From: Elysia chlorotica
Lineage: Eukaryota; Mollusca; Gastropoda; Plakobranchidae
Length of the DNA stretch: 64,000 nucleotides
Direction: 5' to 3'
NCBI GenBank assembly: GCA_003991915.1
Contig: RQTK01000345.1
Location: 301,654-365,653 of the forward strand
Both the position numbers and the translations under genes were made by a program. Below are positions 38,096 through 50,000 of the stretch, piece after piece; positions within the stretch are counted from its first letter, which is position 1, and the number at the start of each line of letters is the position of its first letter. The notes under the pieces were generated by a model, which saw nothing but the letters and a program-made list of their open reading frames with translations, was not told where the DNA came from and did no database searches.

Positions 38096-41000
38096 CTCCC
38101 TCTGTCCTCCCCCACCTGGGTAAATCAATCAAGGCGTGGCTTCCTTGTCACTGGACAACATGACGGTAATGAATTAGATCTAGATCCATGTTCTGAGGTG
38201 AGGTTGAAAAATGCCGGGGGGGGGGGGGGGGGTCTTGATCACCTTGATCTAATGCCTGCACCTCAGTAAAACACACAGCGCCCTGTACCTGTAGCTCCTG
38301 ACTGTGTTTGCCTCCAGCATCCATTCATCAGGACTGTCAACTAACTGGTCCACGTTATACACACCGACACTGATGTTACAATGTACAGGAACTCGAATCA
38401 GCTAACTGGATCAATCCCGCCCATGATTTTTTTTTAATTGGGGTTAACTTCTAGTTACCTTACTGCTACATCTACTGCTACTGGTACATCTCTTTTTATC
38501 TTTTACATGTACAATCTTAGTATGTACGTCTATATTTTTTTCTTCTTTTTCTAATTAGTCATTTTTTGGTTTGATAAAGAGCTTAAGGCCAAAAGCTTAC
38601 GTGTTTTGTATGGTTTTGTATTCTTAGAGCTGCGCTATACCTTTTTTTTGGGCCTTGCATACTAGCTTCTACTACTACTACCACCACCACCACTACTACT
38701 GTCGTCTCTTTATTATTCACTCTGCCCGACTGTGTGAATCGCTCTCCTGGTTTCACATCTCCCAGGTTCCCAATGCGGATCCTTTACGGCGACGGGTCTC
38801 AAAACTGACGTCTGACAATTTTACGTGCTGCGATACATAGACAGTACCTACTGGGATACCAGGACCCAACCGGGAAAGGGGGGGGGGGGGGTCGCTGCCC
38901 GATTGTGGATTTGATCTGCGGACTTTCCTATTGGTATCCCAACGCTCCACCACTTGCGCCAGGCCGGCCCTGCTGTCTTTGTATTTGCCATTTACAGTGT
39001 GTGTGTGTGTTTTTCTTCTTCTTTTAATTCATTGTCAATTAAAATACCGCAAACACATTTTAATTATATAGATTAAAGATAATAAAAAGAAAAAAACGTT
39101 TTCCCTTCCCGCAGAACTAGTTAGTTCAGTGCGCAGTTTGTGGTTTTGTCGTGTCCTGAATCTGATTAGGGTCAGGCTGGGGGGGGGGGGGGGTTGGCGT
39201 TGGGGTGGGGGGGGGGGGGGGGGGTGATTGGTTGTTGTGTTGGGTTTGATGGGGTGGCTCAAAGGGTGGAACGCGGGGCCTCTAATCGGAAGGTTGAAGG
39301 GGTTCGATCCCCACTCTAGTCTACAATATTCTCCATCTAGTTGGAATGTGTGTATAATTTAATATAATAATCTAGCTCAAATCCTCGGGAGTCCGCTCTA
39401 CGATCTTGTCGCCATGTTGACCTAGAACAAGACTGAGACAATGTATTTGCGCCTGGTAGTCGTAGGTAAGATCAGTTTGAGGCTGAATGGCCAAGGTGAC
39501 CGATTTTGGGGTGACAGGTCCTGTTCCAGTTTCTGCAGGGGCATCCGGCGTCAGCCTTTTCCGGGACTGCAACCGACGCTGTTATAAATATGTATACATG
39601 TATGTATATTATTGAGCAGATTTTTAACCATGCTCCCAAAATAATATCGAAAGTGCTCGCTCTGATTCAGCACATCTCCACCTATCGCTTTCGATCCTCG
39701 TTTGTCCTGATTAAAGAACATATTATTATCTATTCGGATTTTGTTCTAGAGCTGTCGATGTGCAGTCCTCTTTGCCTTGCTGCTCGTTCTAGTCCTGTTA
39801 GTTCTATATGCGATTGCTTAAGGCTGTTGGACATTAATGCCAAGTCATCCGCAAAATCAGCATGCAGCGCAATTTATTTTTTGTAACACGCCATGACGCA
39901 AAGAAAAAAAAAGACAGTTATGTTTGGTGTGTAGATATTAAATTTGTCTTCTAATGTGATTTTGTCTGTCGAAGTCAGTCTGTATAATGTGCTGTGTGGT
40001 CCGGACTGGGGTAACCCATTGGATGGTTGGTTGGACAGTAGATAGAATTTAGATAGTGAACTATATGTATGTGCGTGCATCTATGGACCGAGCGCTTCTC
40101 TTCTCAGTCAGTTCGAGCAGGCGACGTTGCCTGGTGATCTAAGAACGCCGTGCACTGACAGTGTGACACGGGAAAACCTCACGCAATCTCCAGCTAAGGC
40201 CGCGCCGGCAGTAGTAACTCAGCGTCTGGGGCGGAGATAAGAGATGGTCCCCTCCTGACATGCGAGGGCTGCATGGGCCAAAGGTGTACAGCAACTACAA
40301 CTGGTCAGCTGGTCAAGATATCAGCTTCTCCAGAAACTCTGCAATGGACAGACAGGCAGAAGCCTAGTCGTGAAGAGTCCACTGTCCATCAGTTTGGGAA
40401 AAGGGGGGGGGCAGTTCTAGCTTGACCAGTTGACCGCTGTTGTCGCGGTATCGGGCTGTGCGCTGGACCAAGGCTGCTAAGTACAAACAGAGGCCAAGTC
40501 GGGCGCCCAAGTCTACGTCCTGATGGTACGCAAGAAGCCCATGGGTTTAGGCCACTCTGGCTACAGCCAACTTCTTTCTCTTGTCTCGCCCTCTCATTCT
40601 CAAGAGCAAAATGCAAATGTAACTCAAATAATGTGTAGAGGGATTATTCAAGACTGAATTAATTATGGGGAGGTTTTTTCACCGTCCCTACCTACTGAAG
40701 GATTTTGAATTTTGTCACCCTCTCTGCCATCCAAGATATTTAGGAATATTCCGTTTAGAAGAATATAAGACATTAGATAACAATAATTTCGCGTGTATAC
40801 ATCATCCTCACAAAATCAACTTGTAGTTGTAACGCTTCTTCTATAAGTTTCATATACCCCCGCTCTTTTTTAAACATAATTACGTGTATGTTGCACAATA
40901 CAACTTATGCTGGGGTTTTTCCTACAGAGAGAACTGTCAGGTTTTCTCTCGGTTGGTCAAATGGTACTCGGGACAGAAATTCTTTGTAATTTTCTTTTTC

Positions 41001-44000
41001 GGTTTCTGTTCCACCTGTCGGCACAATATAGGGGTGTGTGTCTGTGCGTGTGTGTGTATGCGCTCTATCCACAGTTTGTGTGGGGCGGCGATAGCGCGCT
41101 AGCTCTGATGTCCACCCGTGTTGCATATAAACATAATTTAAATGATAAATGCCCCCCCCCTCCCCCCACGCACACACACACCAGAATTTAAATGACATTT
41201 ATCCCAGGTGTGTGTATCTGGTCAAATGAAGCTGATTCGGTAATTTATCATCGCCTGCTGTGTGTGTTTGTGTTTGGGTGGGGGTGGGGGGGGGGGGGGG
41301 GGGGGGGTCAGCTGGTGTCTACTCTCAGTGAAGTTTGAAATTAAAGTTTTGAAAGGAGTTTCATTTTCCTGACATATCGTAATCATCCGATCTATAGCGT
41401 TATTTCCATTTTTGGCTCTCTGTTCTTGTTTTCATATTAAAATATATAAACTTGGTTATAATTATTATTAGAATATAGACGAGCATTTTACTTTCCCTGA
41501 AATGTTCAGGTGAGCTTTATTCGTCAGTTGGGATTTTTGGTTTTGGAATTGACGTTTTAAGTAGATTAGCGCGAAGTGTCTAAAGGCAGAACCCCTCCCC
41601 CCACGCACACACACACCAGAATTTAAATGACATTTATCCCAGGTGTGTGTATCTGGTCAAATGAAGCTGATTCGGTAATTTATCATCGCCTGCTGTATGT
41701 GTTTGAAGGGGGGGGGGGGGGGGGGGGGGGGAGAGTCAGCTGGTGTCTACTCTCAGTGAAGTTTGAAATTAAAGTTTTGAAAGGAGTTTCATTTTCCTGA
41801 CATATCGTAATCATCCGATCTATAGCGTTATTTCCATTTTTGGCTCTCTGTTCTTGTTTTCATATTAAAATATATAAACTTGGTTATAATTATTATTAGA
41901 ATATAGACGAGCATTTTACTTTCCCTGAACCTTGATTCTATTATAGGTTGGACAAGGTTGAGCTCTTACCCCTACAGCCGCTCTGAGGTTACACAGTTAT
42001 GCAATGCTGTGTTTTACACAAAATTATTTCAACTGAACCGGTTTCATCAATTTGCGAATACATGATTGTATTGCATTGAAAACGCATTAATTGTTTACAC
42101 ACACAAAATCCATATTAAAAAGGATTTGGGTTTTTTGAGAATTTAAATGTATTTATAAACAAAATCTGAGACTCTGCTTGATAAAGGTGTGCCATAACGA
42201 TAGCTCTACATGTATTTCAAATGTTCAGGTGAGCTTTATTCGTCAGTTGGGATTTTTGGTTTTGGAATTGACGTTTTAAGTAGATTAGCGCGAAGTGTCT
42301 AAAGGCAGACTAAAACTTCGTGTAGACACTCTGATACCAGAACAGGCACCGAAGGCATAACGCAGAAGCCACAACGTTCTTTCTTTCGAAATTGAATTAT
42401 TGATGAAATACTCCAGGTCGGGTCATATTATATTTAGAAAGCGAAGATTACACTGGGTGTCAACACCACTTTGTCCTGTAGAGCTGTGTGATGCGCAGAT
42501 GTGCGTAGATCTATTTCAGGAGTAGAATCTAGGGCCGGTTATTTTAACGTGTTGCTTCCCCCGATCTCTCCCTGTGCTGTAAGCGGAAGGGCAGATTAGA
42601 TGCCCAGTTATTAATAACATCGATAAACGCCCGCACGTTTTTAGAAACGCATTATTAGGATGTGTGTGTGTGTGTGAGAGAGGGGGGGGGGGGGGCGACG
42701 GGCGGGCGGGAGTGTGGGGGGGGGGGGGGGGGGGGGGGGGGGGCGCTACTGGCAGTAGTTGCGTGAGGTCCACTGGTTAAGCGAGCCTGGCGTGCTGCGG
42801 CACATTGGAGATGTACCACCACCAGCAGGCTTTTGTCACCCCCTCGAGGGTTAAACTTTGAAAGTGTTACCTGGTCAACCCGGAAGTTGCCTCGGCCTCC
42901 CAGTGCGCATGTTTTGTGCGATGACAGCGGCTGAGGGGCCGAGGTGTGGAGATGTACCGACTGTCGTGACTGGCAGACTGACTCACATTGTTTGACTGTT
43001 GCTAGTTTTCTGTTTTCTCAGTGCGAGCAGGTCGCCTGCTGTCTGTACATCGCTGTCCTTTTGAAAAAGAATTGACCCACTTTAGCTGAATAGTGATCCC
43101 TAAACCTTGGTAAGGGCGATTTACAACTTAAAACCAGACTGTGCGGATGTATTGTCACATAGTGCTGTCTCTTCATTCACCGAAATCAATTCTTCCCCTA
43201 TTGAGTTAGTAAGTGGGTTTGTTTTTACGGCACGTCAGCACGGTAACGGCAAAATTGTGCCCATGATGTCCCAAGCCAGTTAATACATTACACAAGTAGT
43301 AGCGGTTACTCCTCTATCTATTCACACGCTAACGCAACATTGGCTTCATACATCGACGAAGCATTTGCCCCAAACCAATGTATGCTATGGTCGACGTGAC
43401 ATGTTCTACTGGCGTGATAATTTCGAAAGACCGAGAACACCATATTTCTACCGATTTGCCGAACTCGCCAGTTTGCAGATTTTTAGTTTTGTTGTTGTTT
43501 GCTTCTAATTTGATTAATGTCTATTTTTCTTTGATCACTTAGAGCCATATTAGGTTTAGGGTTTAGTACGTAGTGCAAAGGGGTGGTGGGGGGTGGTGGG
43601 GGGGGGTGCTCTCCATATCGTGAGGTCCAATTTTGTGCCCTACTGGGAGGGTCGGTGTTGGTATGTGACTGACTGGTGCAGGAGCACATGTCTCCGCTTC
43701 TTGCCTTGTTGCCTTGTGTGTGGCAGCACATAAAAAATAACCAGCAATTAGTCTTGGGGCCCTCCAAAATCTGGCCAATGTAGTGCTGACGTTGGACGTT
43801 AAGCAACCAACTCAACGCAACTCAGATCTAGTAGAATACCACCTGTCTCAAACTTAATTAGTCTGTATCCATATTGTAATGTACGCTGACAGGATAACCC
43901 AACCAGGCATGGAGAGGCGTCCTTACAACTTGTACTGTTGTTTTTTGTTGTTTTTGTTTTTTTTTTTTTTGTTTTTTTTGTTTTTTGTTTTTTGTTTTTT

Positions 44001-47000
44001 TTTTTTTGGGGGGGGGGGGGGGTCCTTACTATGTACTGTTCTCTCTACCACACGGCCAAGCCATGGGTCCTACAGTTCTAGTCCTACATGGGCATACATG
44101 TACTTTGTAGATCTGCAGACTTTCCCACCCGAGGATGAAGTCGCAGCCCTACCTGCGTCACTAAGCACACACCAGGGTGAATAACTGAGGCTTAGATCTA
44201 CCTACAAATCACACAAATCGCGAACTAGATGGGCCCGCAACGTTAAGCCTGTTCGCCTGGTTCCTCCAAACACGCTGTTGGCGGTAGCGTTCCCTACTGG
44301 TTGGGTCGGTGTCAGTATAAAGACCGGCTGAAGAATGTGTGTGTTTGGGATGGGGGAAGTACATGTATCATTCTACTCCTGGTTCAGATCCCACCCTTCC
44401 ATTCCCCTCTCTGTCAACTTAAGTCACTCAAACGTTCTCTCTCTCTCTCCCCCAGTACTTATATCATTATAGTACCGACACTAGTCTTTAAACCAACTTT
44501 CTCTCCTTCTATCCTCTTCCCTTTCCCTCTCTTGCACCCCCTCCTTCTCTCTCTTCCGCCCTCTCCCTCTCCCTTGCCCATCTTTCCCTCTCTCTCTTGT
44601 GAGGATGTCACCAGATGGTCTCGCGGCTCGGAGTCCTCAAACTCCGAGCTCCGGTACCTAGTCCCGGTACTACAGACTAATTCTAGTATAGTCTACATGT
44701 ACCTAGTCCCGGTACTACAGACTAATTCTAGTATAGTCTACATGTACCTAGTCCCGGTACTACAGACTAATTCTAGTATAGTCTACATGTACCTAGTCCC
44801 GGTACTACAGACTAATTCTAGTATAGTCTACATGTACCTAGTCCCGGTACTACAGACTAATTCTAGTATAGTCTACATGTACCTAGTCTCGGTACTACAG
44901 CCTAATTCTAGTATAGTCTACATGTACGTAGTCCCGGTACTACAGACTAATTCTAGTATAGTCTACATGTACCTAGTCTCGGTACTACAGACTAATTCTA
45001 GTATAGTCTACATGTACGTAGTCCCGGTACTACAGACTAATTCTAGTGTAGTCTACATGTACCTAGTCTCGGTACTACAGACTAATTCTAGTGTAGTCTA
45101 CATGTACCTAGTCCCGGTACTACAGACTAATTCTAGTGTAGTCTACATGTACCTAGTCCCGGTACTACAGACTAATTCTCGTATAGTCTACATGGTATCA
45201 GTATGCAGCTCCTGCCATGAAATGTCGCATGTGACGATGTTTATCGTATGCAGAGACATACTCTACTTTGTCACCTGGGCTCAGTCGGTAGAGCCTGTTA
45301 CTTCTGATCGAAAAGTTCCAATTTCGAAGCCCGATCAGGGCGCCAGTTTCCCTACTGGCTAAGTCGGGTATCAGTATTCATATACTATAGTACAACCCAC
45401 TGACACAGAAATCTTACTGTCCACGATCTGCCTCTCGTCAGACGTTAATCCTAGGACCCGTTCATGAGATAGTCTAGTCGCAAACATTCATATATTAACT
45501 AAAGTAAAGAGAAATATCAGCAATGTGAGCTAGACTTTGGCCCTCCGCAAGTGGATGTAGTCCCTATGAGAGAGGTACCTGTATTAATTGTATAGCCTGT
45601 TTAAGCCTTGCCAGTCGCTCCGCTCTGTCTGCTTTAGGAATAATGGTTAAAAAATGTCAAGAGATGGCTGTAGCGAAGCTTAAAAAATGGTCTTCAGGCA
45701 GCTAACAAGGACGATGCATTACATAATTCATTAATTTGAGAGAAAAAAATCATGTAGTTAGGTATACAACTAAAACTTGACTCTAATGCAGCGGCAATAT
45801 GCCCTATTGTACCGTGGTACCTCACAAGACTGTCTAGCAAGATAAGTAAAGGGCGGCAACTGGGAAATTTGCATGACATTGAGAAATGGCCACGGGTTGT
45901 CGATCTTGTGACCTATAGATTTGCCCCGCTATGCCCACCATTGCTGAGAGCCTCGTTGTTCATGTTACTCGACTAGAGCTATGGGCGAGTGAAAAAAGTA
46001 TGGTCTATGATTTCAGTTTCTATCCATTGGTGCAAATGTGGCCCAACAAAATAGGCTTCTACAAACAATATAGGAATATCGATATTATCTGTTCGATTAT
46101 AAAGTACTTTCGTTTTCACTCATTCAATACAATGACTATTTCTATTGGTTTTATTGGTTGATTTACCGTAAACGTATGACATAGACCTTTTTTTTATCCC
46201 AACGTCCGTTCATACTTTTTCTTTTGGCTTGTGTTCCACTTCAAAAGTTAATGTCTGTATTTCAAAGCATCAAATGGCATTTTAGAGAGTGGCCCTTTTA
46301 TGCTCGCAATAATCTGAGGTGCTGAAGCCACCAGTCTGCATCGAAGGTTGCCTGTTTTGATTATCCATCGCTTGATGACACAGGGCAGGTTGGTCTTCAC
46401 ACGCCATTCTCCGCGTATAATATACATGTAGGCCTATGGTGCTTGCTGTCGCCTAGTTGCTGACAGATAGATCTAGATAGATCTAGAATGTTCCCCATTA
46501 AAGCTAAACTTTACGTGCAACTAACATCCACGGCCGAGAAAATAGTATTATAATATAATGTCGAGGAGAAATTGATGTCTCACCATCATATTATTCCTTC
46601 CAATTTATTTTTTCAATATGGGTATCATATTGGCTTTTTTAAAATATATATATAAACCCCACGGCCATTTTATTCTCTTGGAATCAGTAGGGTGTTCAAT
46701 GCACCAGTCAAAAAAATCACGATGAAAACGAAACCGAAAATAGAGTCCTGATTTTTAAAACTTGTAACAAGAAATATGAGCAGGGGATTCTAGTATCTAG
46801 TGTCAATTTGAACTAAAATAAAGCCCATTATTATATCGTTCACATGAAACACGTACACATGGATACTTAAAAAAAAGGTTTCTCTTTAGAATCTAATGAG
46901 GAATTGACTTACAAGAAATTCTCAAGGCTTTTGCATGTAGGACTGGCAGGCTTTCAATGATTCACACTAAGTCTACAATCTATAGAGGATAATCTGATAT

Positions 47001-50000
47001 AATTATCTAGATCTAGATTTTCTACCCTTGATTAAAGTTCGGTTCAGAGTTCACAAATCATAGATGTATAAGACTCTCTATAGTTAACTGCATAACTTAT
47101 CTTTGGCTCTCAATTACAGATACAATTTTGACAGAGTTTGTGAAAAGCTTCTTTTCTTATTCATGTACCTCATGGTATCCCAAGATTTTTTCCCCAGCAT
47201 CAAACCTTTCTATAATGAAAAAAAAAAAAAGAACTGTTTCACAATTTGTGTACCTTATTTAATTTGCAATTTACCCCTAGTGGTCTTTTATTTAATTAGT
47301 TTTACTAAATTCATTATCTACACTCCTCCAAACCTCTTTGGACTTGAAGACTTGTGATCATCCCTAGATATAACCATCAAGATAATACATTTCAGGTTTT
47401 TTTTTTCCTTTATATCTTTGTAAAAAGCAGTTGTATTTTGTCTATTCAAGTTTTAAGGGGTTTTAATCTGCGTGTGAATGTTTTCAGCATTTTTTTACCC
47501 CGAAGTTCCCAAAATTACTGGCAGTTGATATTACCCTGAGAAAAAATTTAGGTTGGCAGGTCTGCATTATGTGTGTGTAGTATATATATGTATATATTAT
47601 TGTATTGTCCTACTTTGGGATTATGGCTGTATATCTTCTGACACATGTGTTTCGAACGGCTTTGTGAACTGCTCTCTTTGGGCGTTTGGTTGCAAGATTC
47701 CGGTCTTTTTGTAGCGCTTGTGCTTTAAAGCTTTGCAGTATGTGTTTAGAGCGGTGCAGGCAAGCTGTGTAGCTCTCTTCTTTTATTTTAGTTTTTTTTT
47801 TTTTTAGCTCGAGGGTGTTATATTTTTCTGAAATGCATAGGTTGCACTGCTCGCTTGCTGGGGAGTAGGGCTCTGCTGTTTAGATGATGTCCCATGAAAT
47901 TTTGTATTCAATATTTTGTTCTTTGAATTCCCATATCAGTTCGCTAAGTGTTGTTGCTGATTTTTAATCTGAAGCTTGATGTGTGTTGATTGTATCTTGT
48001 TTTGAATTCATTCGCTGTGATGCCTATGTATGTGTCTTTTGATGATGTTTGCTTGGCGCTGGCTCTATAAACAACTCCTTTTGAGAGGCACTAGCCATCA
48101 AGTTGGCATGCCGCTTTGTCCCGGCAGTTAAATGTTTTTTCCTTTTTCGTTTGTTTTAGTCTTTTCGGATTTAAGAACTGCATTGATAATTTGCTTTATA
48201 TTTGGCATGCAGCTGTAACTTAGGGTGTTTTAGTTGATGATTTTGTGCAGCTTGCTGCTAAGCATGTGTTCAAAAGTCGTGTACTAGCATTAGAACTAAA
48301 CGGGGAGTTGTACCACATAATATTTCTCTATCTTGTCTTTTTTATACCTTTTGTTGTGTTGTTTGCGTTATCTTTTTTGCAGTTTTTGGTTCCTTCTGTG
48401 TGTTTTGGGTTCTGTGTTTTTCAGTTTTTGCTTGTATCCGCTTTCGTTCAAGTCTGCGTTGTACAGTTTTGCTGCCTTGTTAAATATATTGATGTTGTCT
48501 GAATTGTTTGATAAACCTTTTTCCATACCTTTTCTATATCTTTCTATCTCTGATTTAACCAAGAAAAGTATCAAAAGTATTGTGATAGTACAATGGAAAC
48601 GCTAGACGTTACTGATTGCCTCACATGAAACCTAATTTCTCATTGTTCTCACATGTTCCCCTGATCTTTACCTACTATGTCCACGTTTATCTGACAAGGT
48701 TCCATCCACTTCACAAACTTTCCCGCATGTTGCCTTGATCTTCACCTAACTTCTTAGTGTGTGTGTGTGCCCCCTGACTTTCACCTGTACAACAAGCTGC
48801 CGCACCTGTTCCCCTGACCTTGATCTAATTTCCCTGGGTACTTCCCTTCCCCCCCCCTTCCCCGCTACCTAGGCTTCCACCTGTACGACAAGTTACCGCA
48901 CGTGTTCCCCGAGTCGTGCCTGCTGATCACGCTGGGCATCCTTGTCGGGGTGACCCTGTTCTTCACGGAGACGGCCAGCAGCGGGCAGTACACACTCAAC
49001 GCCAACACCTTCTTTCTGTTCCTGCTGCCGCCCATCATCTACGACGCTGGCTACCACATGCCCAACCGCGCCTTCTTCAACAACATCGGTACCATTTTGC
49101 TGCTGGCGGTCGTCAACACGCTGTGGAACACCATAGGCATAGGTGAAATTTGTCTCTCTCTTCATCCCCTTTACATTTTCCCTCTTTCTCTCTCACAAAC
49201 TGTCCCCTACCCTCCCCTCCCCCGCCTCTCTCTGTCTCTCTCTCTCTCTTCCTCTCTGCTGTTCTTTTCCCCTCTATCTCACGTTATTTCTCTTTCTTGA
49301 TCATCTTCACTCTCTCCATCCATCAAATTCTGTAGTTAGGATTATGTTATCTCTTTGTGTAGCCATGGAATTGATCTCTTGCTGGTGCTCTCCCGGTAAT
49401 GAAGTTAGTTATAACACTAACAGGAAGCGGTCTGTTGTTCACCCATACCACCCTGCAGGAGGTTTGCTTCTCCTGTAGGGGAATGTTAGTGCCAAAAGAT
49501 TGACCTATAACCCCTGTGACCTCCCAATTAAAATAAATTAAGTGTGAGCCCTAGGACCCTCCAATGCCCAAGATTTGACCTTCACCCTCGTCAAATGCTA
49601 AACATTTGAAATACAGCCAAAGATTTGATCTGTGACCCTCCTCTTGCCAAGAAATTTGAGATGATAAAATAACCCTTGTGACCCTTGCCAAAGATTTGAT
49701 CTATAACCCCTATGATCCTGTGCCAAAGTATGACCTATGACCCCTGTGACCCCGTAGGCGTGTGTCTGTACGGCATGTCCTACCTGGGCTGGATCCACTC
49801 GAGCATCTCCCTCCTGCACTGCTTCGTCTTCTCGTCGCTCATCTCGGCCGTGGACCCTGTGGCGGTGCTCGCCATCTTCGAGGAAATCCAGGTCAACGAG
49901 ATTCTCTACATCATCGTGTTCGGGGAATCGCTGCTCAACGACGGGGTCACTGTGGTAAGTTCACAGATCACGGTACTGAGTTCAGAGGTCACTGCAGTAA

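Larger units (their letters stand above)
38216..44022 (+). repeat. Cluster of poly-G runs, all on the + strand
   Basis: Runs of 14 or more G at about 38216-38232, 38878-38891, 39179-39193, 39207-39224, 41286-41307, 41708-41731, 42682-42695, 42716-42743 and 44008-44022. No C run of that length occurs here. This is the non-template strand of the NHE gene. Confidence 0.9.

Noticed and set aside
39372-39572. Minus-strand 66-codon frame as a gag fragment
   Set aside because: It lies beside a LINE fragment and looks protein-like ([15 protein letters not shown]), but I could not tie it to any family.
40080-40620. GC-richer stretch as an NHE alternative exon
   Set aside because: No frame with phase-compatible splice sites and no exchanger-like sequence.
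44301-45362. 353-codon frame with 15-residue repeats
   Set aside because: It is open only because the 45-bp minisatellite has a period divisible by three and no stop. It lies inside NHE intron 1, and its flanks are simple pyrimidine tracts and a SINE.
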